This document shows, piece by piece, positions 53,843-62,253 of a DNA stretch of 64,000 nt. The translations under genes were made by a program, and so were the position numbers. Every line of letters starts with the position of its first letter. The stretch's first letter is position 1. The notes under the pieces were generated by a model. That model saw nothing but the letters and a program-made list of their open reading frames with translations. It searched no databases and was not told the DNA's origin. This DNA is from Candidatus Obscuribacterales bacterium (GTDB taxonomy: Bacteria; Cyanobacteriota; Vampirovibrionia; Obscuribacterales; Obscuribacteraceae), in contig JAIELX010000018.1 of assembly GCA_019752635.1 (NCBI GenBank), positions 52,211-116,210 on the forward strand. Direction: 5' to 3'.

Positions 53843-54184
53843 CTATTGCTTTGCTGAGACATTCTCCTGAAGCAGATCTCCCATGCTCATCATTGTCTTT
53901 TGATCAGCCACAACCACTTTAATGTTTGGTGCCAGTTTTTGAACATACTCGTACCTGATCAGGAGAGGATTCTCGAGCAATGCTTCGCCTCGACGACGGA
54001 TGGCCTCGGCCTCCCCGGTCGCGGCAATCACCTTTCGGCTCTTCTCGGACTCTTCTTTTTGAAGCACGTACTTCATGCGTTCTGCTTCTTGTAAGGCCAC
54101 TTGTTTTTGTTCAACGGTCTTGGTGAAATCATCGGAGAAAGAAATGTTTCTGATAAGCACCTCGCTCAGCGGGATTTTTTGCAC
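53843..54184 (-). pseudogene. C-terminal fragment of an SPFH/band-7 (prohibitin-like) protein
   Basis: The 113-codon frame encodes the second half of an SPFH domain and its coiled coil: IPLSEVLIRNISFSDDFTKTVEQKQVALQEAERMKYVLQ, then EKSRKVIAATGEAEAIRRRGEALLENPLLIRYEYVQKL. The N-terminal membrane segment and first half of the domain are missing. Upstream sequence in the same frame stays open for a while but does not look like an SPFH protein. Whole proteins of this family scaffold membrane microdomains. A truncated relic is the simplest explanation. Confidence 0.75.
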
Positions 54185-54339
54185 TAACTCGCATAGAGAC
54201 AGGGCCGAACCACGAACAAAACTGTTAAAACGATGCGGTTCTTCGCTTCGTCCACGACTCTCATAAGTGCCTCTACCGCAAGTGAAGCGTCGTTCTCTAA
54301 AGCAGCAACTTCCTTAAAATGAGAATCGTCAATTTCCAT
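54184..54339 (-). CDS. Short frame abutting the SPFH fragment
   Basis: A 51-codon frame with ATG 54339 and GGAA about nine bases upstream. Its TAG stop shares a base with the GTG that begins the SPFH fragment (TAGTG). The first 35 residues (MEIDDSHFKEVAAL, then ASLAVEALMRVVDEAKNRI) look like a real amphipathic helix pair. It may be a small gene or the 5' part of a different gene joined to the SPFH relic by a rearrangement. Confidence 0.3.
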   Translation of the reverse strand: MEIDDSHFKEVAALENDASLAVEALMRVVDEAKNRIVLTVLFVVRPCLYAS

Positions 54340-54443
54340 TCAAAACTTTTCCATGGCATCGAGTTGACGGTAAAACAGTTCACGCTCAATTCATGCATTG
54401 CGAGTTTCACTAATATCAAATCAGTGACCGGGGTCTCATTCAA

Positions 54444-55475
54444 ATGAGCGCGACTAACAAAGCTGATCCTTATTCAGAACCAGAAATTGGGGACGAGGAG
54501 AATGAGTCGACAGCGGAAGTGTTGACTCTCGACGGTCTTCCTCAGTATCGGTGGCGATCGCGCGGGGTGATCGCCAGGGGCATAGAGGAGAAGAACCATG
54601 CGGGCGGAGGCATCACAAGGGAAGAAGATTCCGCCTTATCGCTGTATATAAGAGCCGCCGGTAAAGTTGGATTACTCAGCCGCGAAGAAGAGCTTGAGCT
54701 GGCCAGAAGATCAGAAGCAGGTGACCCGCTGGCCCAACACAAGCTGATCACGGCGAATCTTCGTTTGGTGATGAAATTCGCAAAAGGCTTCATGAACAGG
54801 GGGCTGGATCTAGAAGACCTGATTCAAGAGGGAAACATGGGTCTCATCAGAGCAGCTCAACTCTTCAAAGTCGAAAAGGGTGTGAAGTTCTCCACCTATG
54901 CGAGCATGTGGATAATTCAATCAATTGTCCGCGCCATTGACAATAAGAGCAGAATAGTGCGTCTTCCAGTGACTTTAATTCGCGACATCAAAAAAATACG
55001 TCGCATTTCAAATCTCTTACAACAGACCAGCGGCTCGACTGCGACACTCGAGGAGCTGGCCCGGCATTCGAAACTGAGTCTGCAGCGTGTAAAGATCGCG
55101 CTTCAATCCAATGAACAACCGCTATCTCTCAATCACGAGTCTGAAATCGGGGGCTCGGAACTTGGTGAACACATCACCTACGAAAATGGATCGGCCGTGG
55201 AAGATGCAGCAGAGAGAAACCTTGGGCTAGCTCTATTTCAAACACTAAGTGAAGTGCTCTTGCCAGAGGAACTCAAAGTGATTGCGCTGCGTTACGGCCT
55301 GATAGACCAGAACGAAATGAGTTACCAGCAGATCGGAACTCTGCTAAGTTGGCATGCTTCGAAGGCCAAACGCATACACGATGCGGCAATAAACAAAATG
55401 CAACAAAAAAACATTCGACTAGCCGGCCAAGCGCGGATGACGACGGGAAAGAAGTTAGGAGAATTCGCGCTCTAG
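54444..55475 (+). CDS. RpoD-family alternative sigma factor
   Basis: The 343-residue product is a group 2-type sigma-70. Region 1.2 (DSALSLYIRAAGKVGLLSREEELELARR) is followed by region 2 with NLRLVMKFAKGFMNRGLDLEDLIQEGNMGLIRA and FSTYASMWIIQSIVRAI. Region 3 contains RLPVTLIRDIKKIRR, and region 4 starts LPEELKVIALRYGL. In region 4.2 the -35 recognition helix reads LLSWHASKAKRIHDAAINKM instead of the usual S-x-E-R-V/I-R-Q-I-E-x-x-A, so its -35 preference may differ from that of RpoD. It probably directs a stress or stationary-phase regulon. Confidence 0.92.
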   Translation: MSATNKADPYSEPEIGDEENESTAEVLTLDGLPQYRWRSRGVIARGIEEKNHAGGGITREEDSALSLYIRAAGKVGLLSREEELELARRSEAGDPLAQHKLITANLRLVMKFAKGFMNRGLDLEDLIQEGNMGLIRAAQLFKVEKGVKFSTYASMWIIQSIVRAIDNKSRIVRLPVTLIRDIKKIRRISNLLQQTSGSTATLEELARHSKLSLQRVKIALQSNEQPLSLNHESEIGGSELGEHITYENGSAVEDAAERNLGLALFQTLSEVLLPEELKVIALRYGLIDQNEMSYQQIGTLLSWHASKAKRIHDAAINKMQQKNIRLAGQARMTTGKKLGEFAL

Positions 55476-55719
55476 AGTCTGCTTCGAGCACAAGTCCCAT
55501 TGTCGGCGGCGATAGAGCAGCAGCTCCTGCTCCGGCAAATTTCGCCGCCGATTCGTCAATCGCCCGAGCGTCACCATGCAGCATCAAGCTGCTCACCCCC
55601 TAGCAGGGAAAGTACCAGAAGCGATCCTTGCGCATCAAAAGCGCCGACAAACGAAGGAATGATAGTTATACTTCTTTGGTCACGCGTTGTGATTTGCCCG
55701 CCAGACGGAGAAGTTTAAG

Positions 55720-56802
55720 TTGAAGCAACTATCTTTCAATCTCGTAATTGGAATGGTGTTGGGTGCATCATTAGTCTTTCTAGGACAGTCGCTACGTCCG
55801 GACACTTGGCAAAAGAGTGCGCTCCCCTCGACAGAGATGACGGTCCCCCTACCCAACACCGCCACTTCTGCAGCAATCGGAGTGGAGACCATCGCAGATT
55901 TGGCACAGGCCGCGGGGAAGAGCACTGTCAATATCGATACCAGTGCTACTATAACGCCCCCGGCCGAATCACTGATTGACTTCTTGGTTGGCACTGAGCC
56001 AATTCAAACAAAAGGGCTTGGCTCGGGATTTATCATCAGAGATGACGGGTACATTCTCACAAACAATCATGTAGTTGACGCTGCCGATGAGATTCGTGTC
56101 ACCCTGCAATCAGAGCCAAAGCCAATCCGCGCAAAGCTTGTTGGTCGAGATCCAGAGACGGATCTGGCAGTCCTAAAGATAGAGAAGCGTGGATTAGCGG
56201 CAGCGGGCCTTGGAGAAAGCAAAAAACTTCGCCCCGGAGACTGGGTTGTCGCGATCGGAAGTCCGCTCGGGTTGCAGCAATCGGTGACTCTGGGGATCGT
56301 TAGCGCGCTAAATCGGTCGTTCGCGGACTTTGGTCCGACTCACCTAATTCAGACCGATGCTGCCATTAATCCCGGCAACTCAGGCGGACCGCTTCTCAAT
56401 ATTCGCGGAGAAGTAATCGGCGTAAACGTAATGGTTCGCAAAGATGCCCAGAACATCGGATTTGCAATTCCCATCGACACGGCTCGCGAGGTTGCAGCGC
56501 AGCTAATAGCAACAGGAAAAGTCTCTCATCCACACCGCCTGGGCATCTCATTTGCAGATTTAGTCGTTGAAACGGAACGACAAGATGGAATTGCAGTAGT
56601 GGTTCTTGAGGTCGAAAAGAATGGACCGGCGGATCGAGCCGGAATACGCCGGGGCGACGTGATCCTAGCGGTAAATGGAGAGCAAGTTTCATCGAGTGCG
56701 GATCTTAAAAACAGAATCCACAAGATCTCGTCTGCCCAAGAAATCACGATAGCTGTCTTCCGAGACGGACGAATACTAAGCGCTCGGGTGGCCATCAATT
56801 AG
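55720..56802 (+). CDS. HtrA/DegP-family serine protease
   Basis: The 360-residue product has an N-terminal membrane anchor (about 7-25), a trypsin-like domain with the triad H117 (NNHVVDA), D148 (TDLAVL) and S221 (GNSGGP), and one PDZ domain (about 255-355, GPADRAGIRRGDVILAVNG). It degrades or refolds damaged proteins on the outer face of the inner membrane. The TTG start has GGAGAAG about nine bases upstream. The domain order matches cyanobacterial HhoA/HtrA. Confidence 0.93.
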   Translation: MKQLSFNLVIGMVLGASLVFLGQSLRPDTWQKSALPSTEMTVPLPNTATSAAIGVETIADLAQAAGKSTVNIDTSATITPPAESLIDFLVGTEPIQTKGLGSGFIIRDDGYILTNNHVVDAADEIRVTLQSEPKPIRAKLVGRDPETDLAVLKIEKRGLAAAGLGESKKLRPGDWVVAIGSPLGLQQSVTLGIVSALNRSFADFGPTHLIQTDAAINPGNSGGPLLNIRGEVIGVNVMVRKDAQNIGFAIPIDTAREVAAQLIATGKVSHPHRLGISFADLVVETERQDGIAVVVLEVEKNGPADRAGIRRGDVILAVNGEQVSSSADLKNRIHKISSAQEITIAVFRDGRILSARVAIN

Positions 56803-57298
56803 GTCCGCCAGCCCCGGAAACTAAGAGCGACCATGGACGAGCACCCTGACGCCGAATTACAATTCGGACCTAGTTGAAAATCTAGCGAAACAGGCAATCA
56901 CAAAGTATCGGGGCTCAAGGATCTAAAGAAACACTACGCCGATACTCATTCTTCGAAGGATATTAAATCCGAGACACTAGATATAGTGGCAGAAGGAAAC
57001 TCAGTCGCGATTTATCGTATGACTCACGAACAACTCGAAACAGAACCAAGAAAGAAAGAAACGCCAGTAGAGCGCCGGTTATTAGACAAACGAAACTTTG
57101 CAGAATGTGAACGGAGTTTGAACTGATCGAAAGTAATGCACCGAAGAACACAATTCACTAGCGGTTCACTTTGTGCCTAGTAACCTTTCAGTATCGAGAA
57201 CGAACTAACGGAGTTCTCGGTCCGATACCTCTAGAGCAGCAGCAGGGCGCTGTGTCCCTGCCGCGAGTCTCACATATGACTCCCCAAAGGAAAAAGAA
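56803..57298 (+). pseudogene. Intergenic region with a decayed SnoaL/NTF2-like gene (56878-57126)
   Basis: In the frame 56878-57126 the sequence encodes KVSGLKDLKKHYADTHSSK, then TLDIVAEGNSVAIYRMTHEQLE. This resembles the middle of SnoaL-like polyketide-cyclase family proteins (G-L-x-x-L-K/A, I-E-D-x-V-A-E-G-D-x-V-A). There is no start codon before 57019; another frame just upstream (ENLAKQAITKY) may be the earlier part, cut off by an indel. The expected Gly-rich end is missing. The rest of the region holds no gene I can support. Confidence 0.5.
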
Positions 57299-57718
57299 AT
57301 GCAAACGCTCAAGAAAGACATTGTAGACAGCGCAGTGGCCGCTGGTTCTTTCAATACATTGGTGGCAGCTGTGACGGCGGCCGGTCTGGCCGACACTTTG
57401 AGAGGCGCCGGTCCATTCACTGTGTTCGCACCGTCTGACGAAGCATTCAAGAAGGTGCCTGAAGCCGCGCTGCAAGCTCTGCTGGCCGACAAGGATAAGC
57501 TGACAAAGGTGCTCACGCTCCATGTTGTGGCGCAAAAGTTGCTTGCCAAAGACGTTCAGAATTTAACCACCGCCAAAACGGTCGAAGGCACCCCGCTATC
57601 AATTAAGCTTGAGGGCGGAACGGTGACCGTTCATGGTGCGAAGGTAACGGCAACCGATATTGAATGCTCCAACGGCGTCATTCATGTTATAGACACAGTG
57701 ATTCTGCCAAACAACTAA
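57299..57718 (+). CDS. Fasciclin-domain protein
   Basis: The 139-residue product is a single FAS1 domain: [45 protein letters not shown] (H1 box), [15 protein letters not shown], and the final [14 protein letters not shown] (H2 box). No signal peptide is present, which is common for the short bacterial form. Such proteins are linked to adhesion or surface binding. AAAGGA precedes the ATG by about eight bases. A strong terminator follows. Confidence 0.95.
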   Translation: MQTLKKDIVDSAVAAGSFNTLVAAVTAAGLADTLRGAGPFTVFAPSDEAFKKVPEAALQALLADKDKLTKVLTLHVVAQKLLAKDVQNLTTAKTVEGTPLSIKLEGGTVTVHGAKVTATDIECSNGVIHVIDTVILPNN

Positions 57719-57740
57719 AGATTTACTTGCAGCAAATTGA

Positions 57741-57772
57741 AGAGAAGCGGGCCCGTCCCCGCTTCTCTTTCT
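57741..57772 (+). terminator. Intrinsic terminator after the fasciclin gene
   Basis: A perfect 11-bp stem, AGAGAAGCGGG (57741-57751) with CCCGCTTCTCT (57758-57768), closes a 6-nt loop and is followed by TTCT. It lies 22 bp after the stop, a textbook position. Confidence 0.85.
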
Positions 57773-57998
57773 ATAGACAGGCACTTCGACCAAAATGATT
57801 GGCGACACCTATTAATCGCAACGTTCACCTCGAATTCACCATGCCGAACAGAGAATGAGGAGTTCTCAAATCAGATTGAATTGTAAGCGCCACAGAACTC
57901 AGCAGAGCGCTGCTATAGGTGAGATATTCTTGCCGCAAAATTGAGTCTTTGCGGTCGAAGATCGGCTTGCAAGGTCATTGCTAAAGACGGAATTGACT

Positions 57999-59123
57999 AT
58001 GTACTTGTTAGCGCTCAAAATGCTCTTTGGAGATAAAGTCAAGTTCCTGACGCTCGTAATCGGGATTGCGTTTGCAACCCTTCTGATCACTCAGCAGGGT
58101 TCTATCTTCTGCGGATTGATGCTTCGCACGGCCTCAACAATATTCGATACAAACGTGCCCATCTGGGTGACCGACCCTAAAGTAAGGTCAATCAACGACA
58201 GTGTCCCCATGAAAGAAGAAGTTCTGTGGAGAGTGCGCTCCACTCCCGGCATCGAGTGGGCGGTGCCATTCAGCATGAACAATGCGGTTGCGCAATCGGA
58301 CGCGGGAGATACCGGAGTAGTTCAGTTAGTAGGACTCGACGACGAGAGCCTAATCGGTGCCCCGCCGGAAATTCCTTCAGCAATGCTGCTTCGCCTGAAT
58401 GAACCAGACGCTGTAATAATTACAAGTTCTCGAAGTGAGAATTTTGGAGCGCCGAAAGAGGGTGAGACTTTCGAAATAAACGACCGCCGAGCTCGCGTCG
58501 TCGGTGTCGTGGACGCTAGCAAGAACTTCACCCCGTTCCCGTCGGTGTACACCACTCACAGCAAGGCGCTCACATTTCTACCAACGGGCTATCGATACCT
58601 CAACTTCGTCCTCGTCAAACCGAAGGAAGCATTTTCGAACGAAAAGGTCTGTAAGTTGATAGAACTGCACACCGGACTCCAAGCATCACAACAGTGGGAC
58701 TTTGTCTGGAGAACAATGCTTTACTGGGGAAAGAACACGGGAATTCCCATTAACTTCGGCATAACGGTAGTACTGGGCATCATTGTCGGAGCAGCGATAA
58801 CGGCGCAGACTCTGTACACATTCATGGTCGAAAACATAAAGCAGCTCGGCACATTTAAAGCCATCGGAATAAGCAATTTTCAACTCGCGAAAATGGTTAT
58901 GCTCCAGGGAACCTCCGTCGGCATCATTGGATACGGCATAGGTATCGGACTGTCTTCAATTGTGGGACTTATCAATCCGCCCAATTCAGAATTAGCATAT
59001 TACACGCCGCAAGAATTGCTATGGCTTACATTCTTGGTAGTGATTTCGTTCTCCGTACTTTCAAGCTTGCTCAGTATCGGCAAAGTCCTCACTGTGGATC
59101 CGGCGCTTGTGTTCAGAGGTTGA
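57999..59123 (+). CDS. devC: DevC-like ABC exporter permease
   Basis: The product of about 374 residues has an N-terminal membrane helix (KVKFLTLVIGIAFATLLITQQG), a large periplasmic part (about 45-255) and three further helices near the C-terminus (ITVVLGIIVGAAITAQTLYTFMVENIKQLGTFKAIG). This is the MacB/FtsX-like DevC topology. ATG 57999 is preferred because GGAA lies six bases upstream; TTG 57978 is possible. The ATPase gene follows 3 bp after the stop. In Cyanobacteria DevBCA exports envelope glycolipids through a TolC-like pore. Confidence 0.9.
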   Translation: MYLLALKMLFGDKVKFLTLVIGIAFATLLITQQGSIFCGLMLRTASTIFDTNVPIWVTDPKVRSINDSVPMKEEVLWRVRSTPGIEWAVPFSMNNAVAQSDAGDTGVVQLVGLDDESLIGAPPEIPSAMLLRLNEPDAVIITSSRSENFGAPKEGETFEINDRRARVVGVVDASKNFTPFPSVYTTHSKALTFLPTGYRYLNFVLVKPKEAFSNEKVCKLIELHTGLQASQQWDFVWRTMLYWGKNTGIPINFGITVVLGIIVGAAITAQTLYTFMVENIKQLGTFKAIGISNFQLAKMVMLQGTSVGIIGYGIGIGLSSIVGLINPPNSELAYYTPQELLWLTFLVVISFSVLSSLLSIGKVLTVDPALVFRG

Positions 59124-59126
59124 TCA

Positions 59127-59873
59127 ATGCATCAAGGAAATTTTGCAGCCGAGATCAGTAATCTAGAAAAAAGCTTTATCGCCGGTGATACACGCACCCC
59201 GGTGCTACAAGGAATCAATCTCAGCTTGACCTCCGAGCAAATCACCTTCATCACGGGCCCCTCCGGATGCGGAAAGACAACACTGATTAGCATCATGGCC
59301 GGAATCCTGAGTCCCGACAACGGTCAAGTGAAGATCTTCGGCGAGATAATGGGCACACACAAGCGCGAAGCAGCTAAATTTAGACTGCAAAATATCGGTT
59401 TCATTTTTCAACAGCACAATCTCGTGCCAACTCTCACTGCATGCGAAAATGCTTCAATACCTCTGCTGATCGGCCGCATGCACGCAGCGACGGCGCGAAG
59501 GAAAGCACGAGAGATGCTTGAATGCGTCGGTTTGGCCGATCGCGTCAATCACTTACCACGCCAGCTATCGGGCGGTCAGCAACAACGAGTCGCCATTGCA
59601 CGAGCGCTAGTTAGCGAGCCTCGGCTAATCATTTGCGATGAGCCGACCGCCTCTTTGGACGCAGAGAACGGGCTGCATGTCATGGAAGTACTGCAGCGAC
59701 TTTCAGTCGAGAGAAGTCGCACTGTGGTGGTGGTCACTCACGATTCTAGAATCTATCATTTCGCAGACTCGGTAGTGAAGATGGAAGACGGCAAGGTTGT
59801 CGCCGTTGAAAGAACGGACTCAAAAATACATGAAGAAAATAAGGTTCGCGAAAAGCTTGAGGAATCACAATGA
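59127..59873 (+). CDS. devA: DevA-like ABC exporter ATPase
   Basis: The 248-residue product has Walker A GPSGCGKTT (about 46-54), Q-loop QQHN, signature LSGGQQQRVAIARAL (about 148-162) and Walker B LIICDEPTASLD. It belongs to the LolD/MacB/DevA group. It begins 3 bp after devC and overlaps devB by four bases (ATGA). Confidence 0.94.
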   Translation: MHQGNFAAEISNLEKSFIAGDTRTPVLQGINLSLTSEQITFITGPSGCGKTTLISIMAGILSPDNGQVKIFGEIMGTHKREAAKFRLQNIGFIFQQHNLVPTLTACENASIPLLIGRMHAATARRKAREMLECVGLADRVNHLPRQLSGGQQQRVAIARALVSEPRLIICDEPTASLDAENGLHVMEVLQRLSVERSRTVVVVTHDSRIYHFADSVVKMEDGKVVAVERTDSKIHEENKVREKLEESQ

Positions 59874-60931
59874 AGCTGCAACCTTCAATTCCATTACTTC
59901 TGATTTTCCTCTCGATATCAGGTGCGTTCACTGCTAGCTATTACGCCAGCAAATCAAGCTTGAAAAAGCCAACTCAGATTCCGGTCCGAAAACCGTTCAC
60001 GAATCCATTTAGCGCCGGCATCGCAGGAGTCGGTATCGTCGAATCGAAGTCGAAAAACATTCGCATTGCGCCGTTCTTTGCGGGAAAAATCGAGTCGGTG
60101 GCAGTGGCGGAAACAGAGCGGGTGCGTCGAGGAACGGTACTCTACCGCCTAGACTGCCAGCAACTCAAAGCTGAATTGCGATCGCAGAAACAACAAATTG
60201 CAGCGCTCACCACCAGGCTGGAGCGTCTGCGCAATGAGCCCCGCGATGTTAATGTCGCACCGGCACAAGCGATAGTCAAAGCCAGAGAAGCCCGAGTCAA
60301 TGATGTTCAGCAAAACCTTGAGCGATATGAGAGGCTTTACCATCAAGGCGCAGTGAGCGAAAACGATACGGTCACGAGGCGCTATGAGCTTCAGGCGGCA
60401 ACAGCTCAACTTACTGAGGCCACGGCAGAACTTAAGAAATTAACGTCCGGTGTCTGGCACTTTGATTTGGAACAGGCTGAACACGAGCTTGCGCAAGCAA
60501 AAGCAAGGTCCGAAGAGATTGAAACAAAGATTCAGCAAAGTACAATACGTTCCCCCATCGATGGGGAGATCCTGCAGGTGAATGTTCGAGCAGGAGAATT
60601 TGTGAAGACTGACGGACCAGAGCCTTCGGTCCTTCTGGGCACCACCGATACGTTGCAGGTTCGAGTCGACATTGACGAAGTGAACGCCAGCCGCATAAAA
60701 CCGGGGATGCCCGCGCTAGCATGCCTTAAGGGAAACTCAGATCAAAAATTCCCACTGAGCTTTGTTCGAGTGGAGCCATTCATGGTTCCCAAGAAAAGTC
60801 TTACCGGTAACACCTCGGAAAGAAACGATGTGCGGGTACTGCAACTTATTTACCAATTCAAAAGAACAGATGCATTCCCTGTGTACGTGGGTCAGCAGCT
60901 GGAAGTCTTCTTGACCGCATGCAGCTACTAA
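59870..60931 (+). CDS. devB: DevB-like membrane fusion protein
   Basis: The 353-residue product has an N-terminal membrane helix (LLLIFLSISGAFTASYYA), two barrel-sandwich halves (VAVAETERVRRGTVLYRLD near 75-95 and IRSPIDGEILQVNVRAGEFV near 225-245), and a long coiled-coil hairpin between them. This is the HlyD/DevB family fold that bridges the inner-membrane transporter to an outer-membrane duct. The gene order here is C-A-B, whereas Cyanobacteria usually carry B-C-A. Confidence 0.92.
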   Translation: MKLQPSIPLLLIFLSISGAFTASYYASKSSLKKPTQIPVRKPFTNPFSAGIAGVGIVESKSKNIRIAPFFAGKIESVAVAETERVRRGTVLYRLDCQQLKAELRSQKQQIAALTTRLERLRNEPRDVNVAPAQAIVKAREARVNDVQQNLERYERLYHQGAVSENDTVTRRYELQAATAQLTEATAELKKLTSGVWHFDLEQAEHELAQAKARSEEIETKIQQSTIRSPIDGEILQVNVRAGEFVKTDGPEPSVLLGTTDTLQVRVDIDEVNASRIKPGMPALACLKGNSDQKFPLSFVRVEPFMVPKKSLTGNTSERNDVRVLQLIYQFKRTDAFPVYVGQQLEVFLTACSY

Positions 60932-60954
60932 TCTCGGATTTCAACAAGGCGGCA

Positions 60955-61109
60955 TTAGCTAACGCCGGCATCCGACTCCTTTAAGATCGCTACGATTTGC
61001 TCTTCTGTGAATCGAGTTTTTCTCATAGTTGATCAGCCTTTCTAGACCTCTAGTCTAGGATCTTGGGTTGTCAGCTGTTAACTTTCTATTGGTCCTAAGA
61101 TCGGGGGCA
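60955..61109 (-). mobile_element. IS3-type element remnant (5' end of orfA)
   Basis: A 23-codon minus-strand frame from ATG 61026 encodes MRKTRFTEEQIVAILKESDAG, the typical start of the OrfA (helix-turn-helix) protein of IS3-family transposases, and breaks off immediately (TAA 60955-60957). GGTCCTAAGATCGGGGGCA at 61091-61109, read on the minus strand, begins TGCCCCC and may be the outer terminal repeat. The rest of the element is missing. The right junction lies within about 25 bp of the devB stop. Confidence 0.7.
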
Positions 61110-61277
61110 CCTCACGACAACACATCCTACCAACGTCGACGTGCGTGGCTTGAGCGTTTCGAACAGACAACGGAAAGCTCAAGGGAAGGAATTGACAGAG
61201 ACTCAGATTAATCAGCCTAAGGAAACCGAATTGATCGTTCTAAATCTTTGCGAAACCTCCGGCAACGCTGTAACGGT

Positions 61278-62168
61278 CTAACCAACTTGCATGCGGGCAA
61301 AATCTGCAGCTGAAAGAGGCTGCACACACGGGTATCGTGAGTTATCTATCAGGTCCATCTTGGCTCGACCACTTACCATGTTGTGGTGGTACTGCCAAGC
61401 GATCCAATCAAATGGATTTGAGGCATTCGCCTTTTTGCTCTCAATGAAACTTTCCAGGTCGCCCAGCGATCCCTTGCACTCGGCCGTCAACTGTTCCCCA
61501 AGTCCTTGAGAGATCGATCTTGCAAACTCCGGCATGGTCAAAACATCCCCAGCTATGCGAACTACCTCAGGGGGATTGTCTTCATCACAAATCGCCGCAA
61601 CAAACTTGGCCGTGTCAGCAACAGACGTGAAGTCACACTTCTGTCCCGCATCGCCAAAGAATGGAACAACCTTGCGCTCCCAATCTATAAATGGAACGTT
61701 GCGATCGAGTAGCGTATCCATAAAGGCACCATTCAATACGTGAATCGGCCTAACGTTCTGGCCTTCGAAAAGGTTAGCAACTGCCTTACGCATTGCTAAG
61801 TTGAAATTCTCACTCTCGTCGATTTTAAAGAAATCAACACTGAAGTCAGAAGGAATTACTCTGGGTACTCCTGCTTTGGTTGCTGCTTCAATGAGATTAC
61901 TGTGTATTTTGACAAAAGTGGCCGGATCATTACCAATGGCGCTGACGACGACATCGACACCAACCAGGTGGCTAGGCAGAGTCGCAGGGTCCATGGCATC
62001 ACCAGCGACAAGTTCAACTCCTTTCGACCTTAAGTAACGCTCGAACTCCCGCTCTGGATTTCTTACCAACGCGCGAATGTTGTGATTGCCCTCGGCAAGA
62101 AGGGCTTTGACAATTTCGCTACCTAGCATTCCCGTCGCACCGACTACAAGTACGGTCTTTCTTTTCAT
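61278..62168 (-). CDS. NmrA/isoflavone-reductase-like NAD(P)-binding protein
   Basis: The product of 296 residues starts at ATG 62168, eight bases after AGGAG. It has the GATGMLG-type Rossmann motif (VLVVGATGMLGSEIVKALL), RALVRNPE, and VVSAIGNDPATF, as in the PCBER/isoflavone-reductase-like NmrA group of atypical short-chain dehydrogenases. Length and the C-terminal substrate-binding half agree. The substrate is unknown. It is divergent from the AraC regulator gene, 85 bp apart, and is probably its target. Confidence 0.88.
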   Translation of the reverse strand: MKRKTVLVVGATGMLGSEIVKALLAEGNHNIRALVRNPEREFERYLRSKGVELVAGDAMDPATLPSHLVGVDVVVSAIGNDPATFVKIHSNLIEAATKAGVPRVIPSDFSVDFFKIDESENFNLAMRKAVANLFEGQNVRPIHVLNGAFMDTLLDRNVPFIDWERKVVPFFGDAGQKCDFTSVADTAKFVAAICDEDNPPEVVRIAGDVLTMPEFARSISQGLGEQLTAECKGSLGDLESFIESKKANASNPFDWIAWQYHHNMVSGRAKMDLIDNSRYPCVQPLSAADFARMQVG

Positions 62169-62253
62169 TAACAGCACTCCTAATCAACATAACGAATATC
62201 AGCGTCGCTAAGGACAATTAAGTTGGCTTTGCAAGACACGAGGATCGTACCAA

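Noticed and set aside
56963..57151. 62-codon minus-strand frame with hydrophobic stretches
   Set aside because: It mirrors the SnoaL-like plus-strand frame, so its hydrophobic character is a by-product of the Lys/Glu-rich opposite strand.
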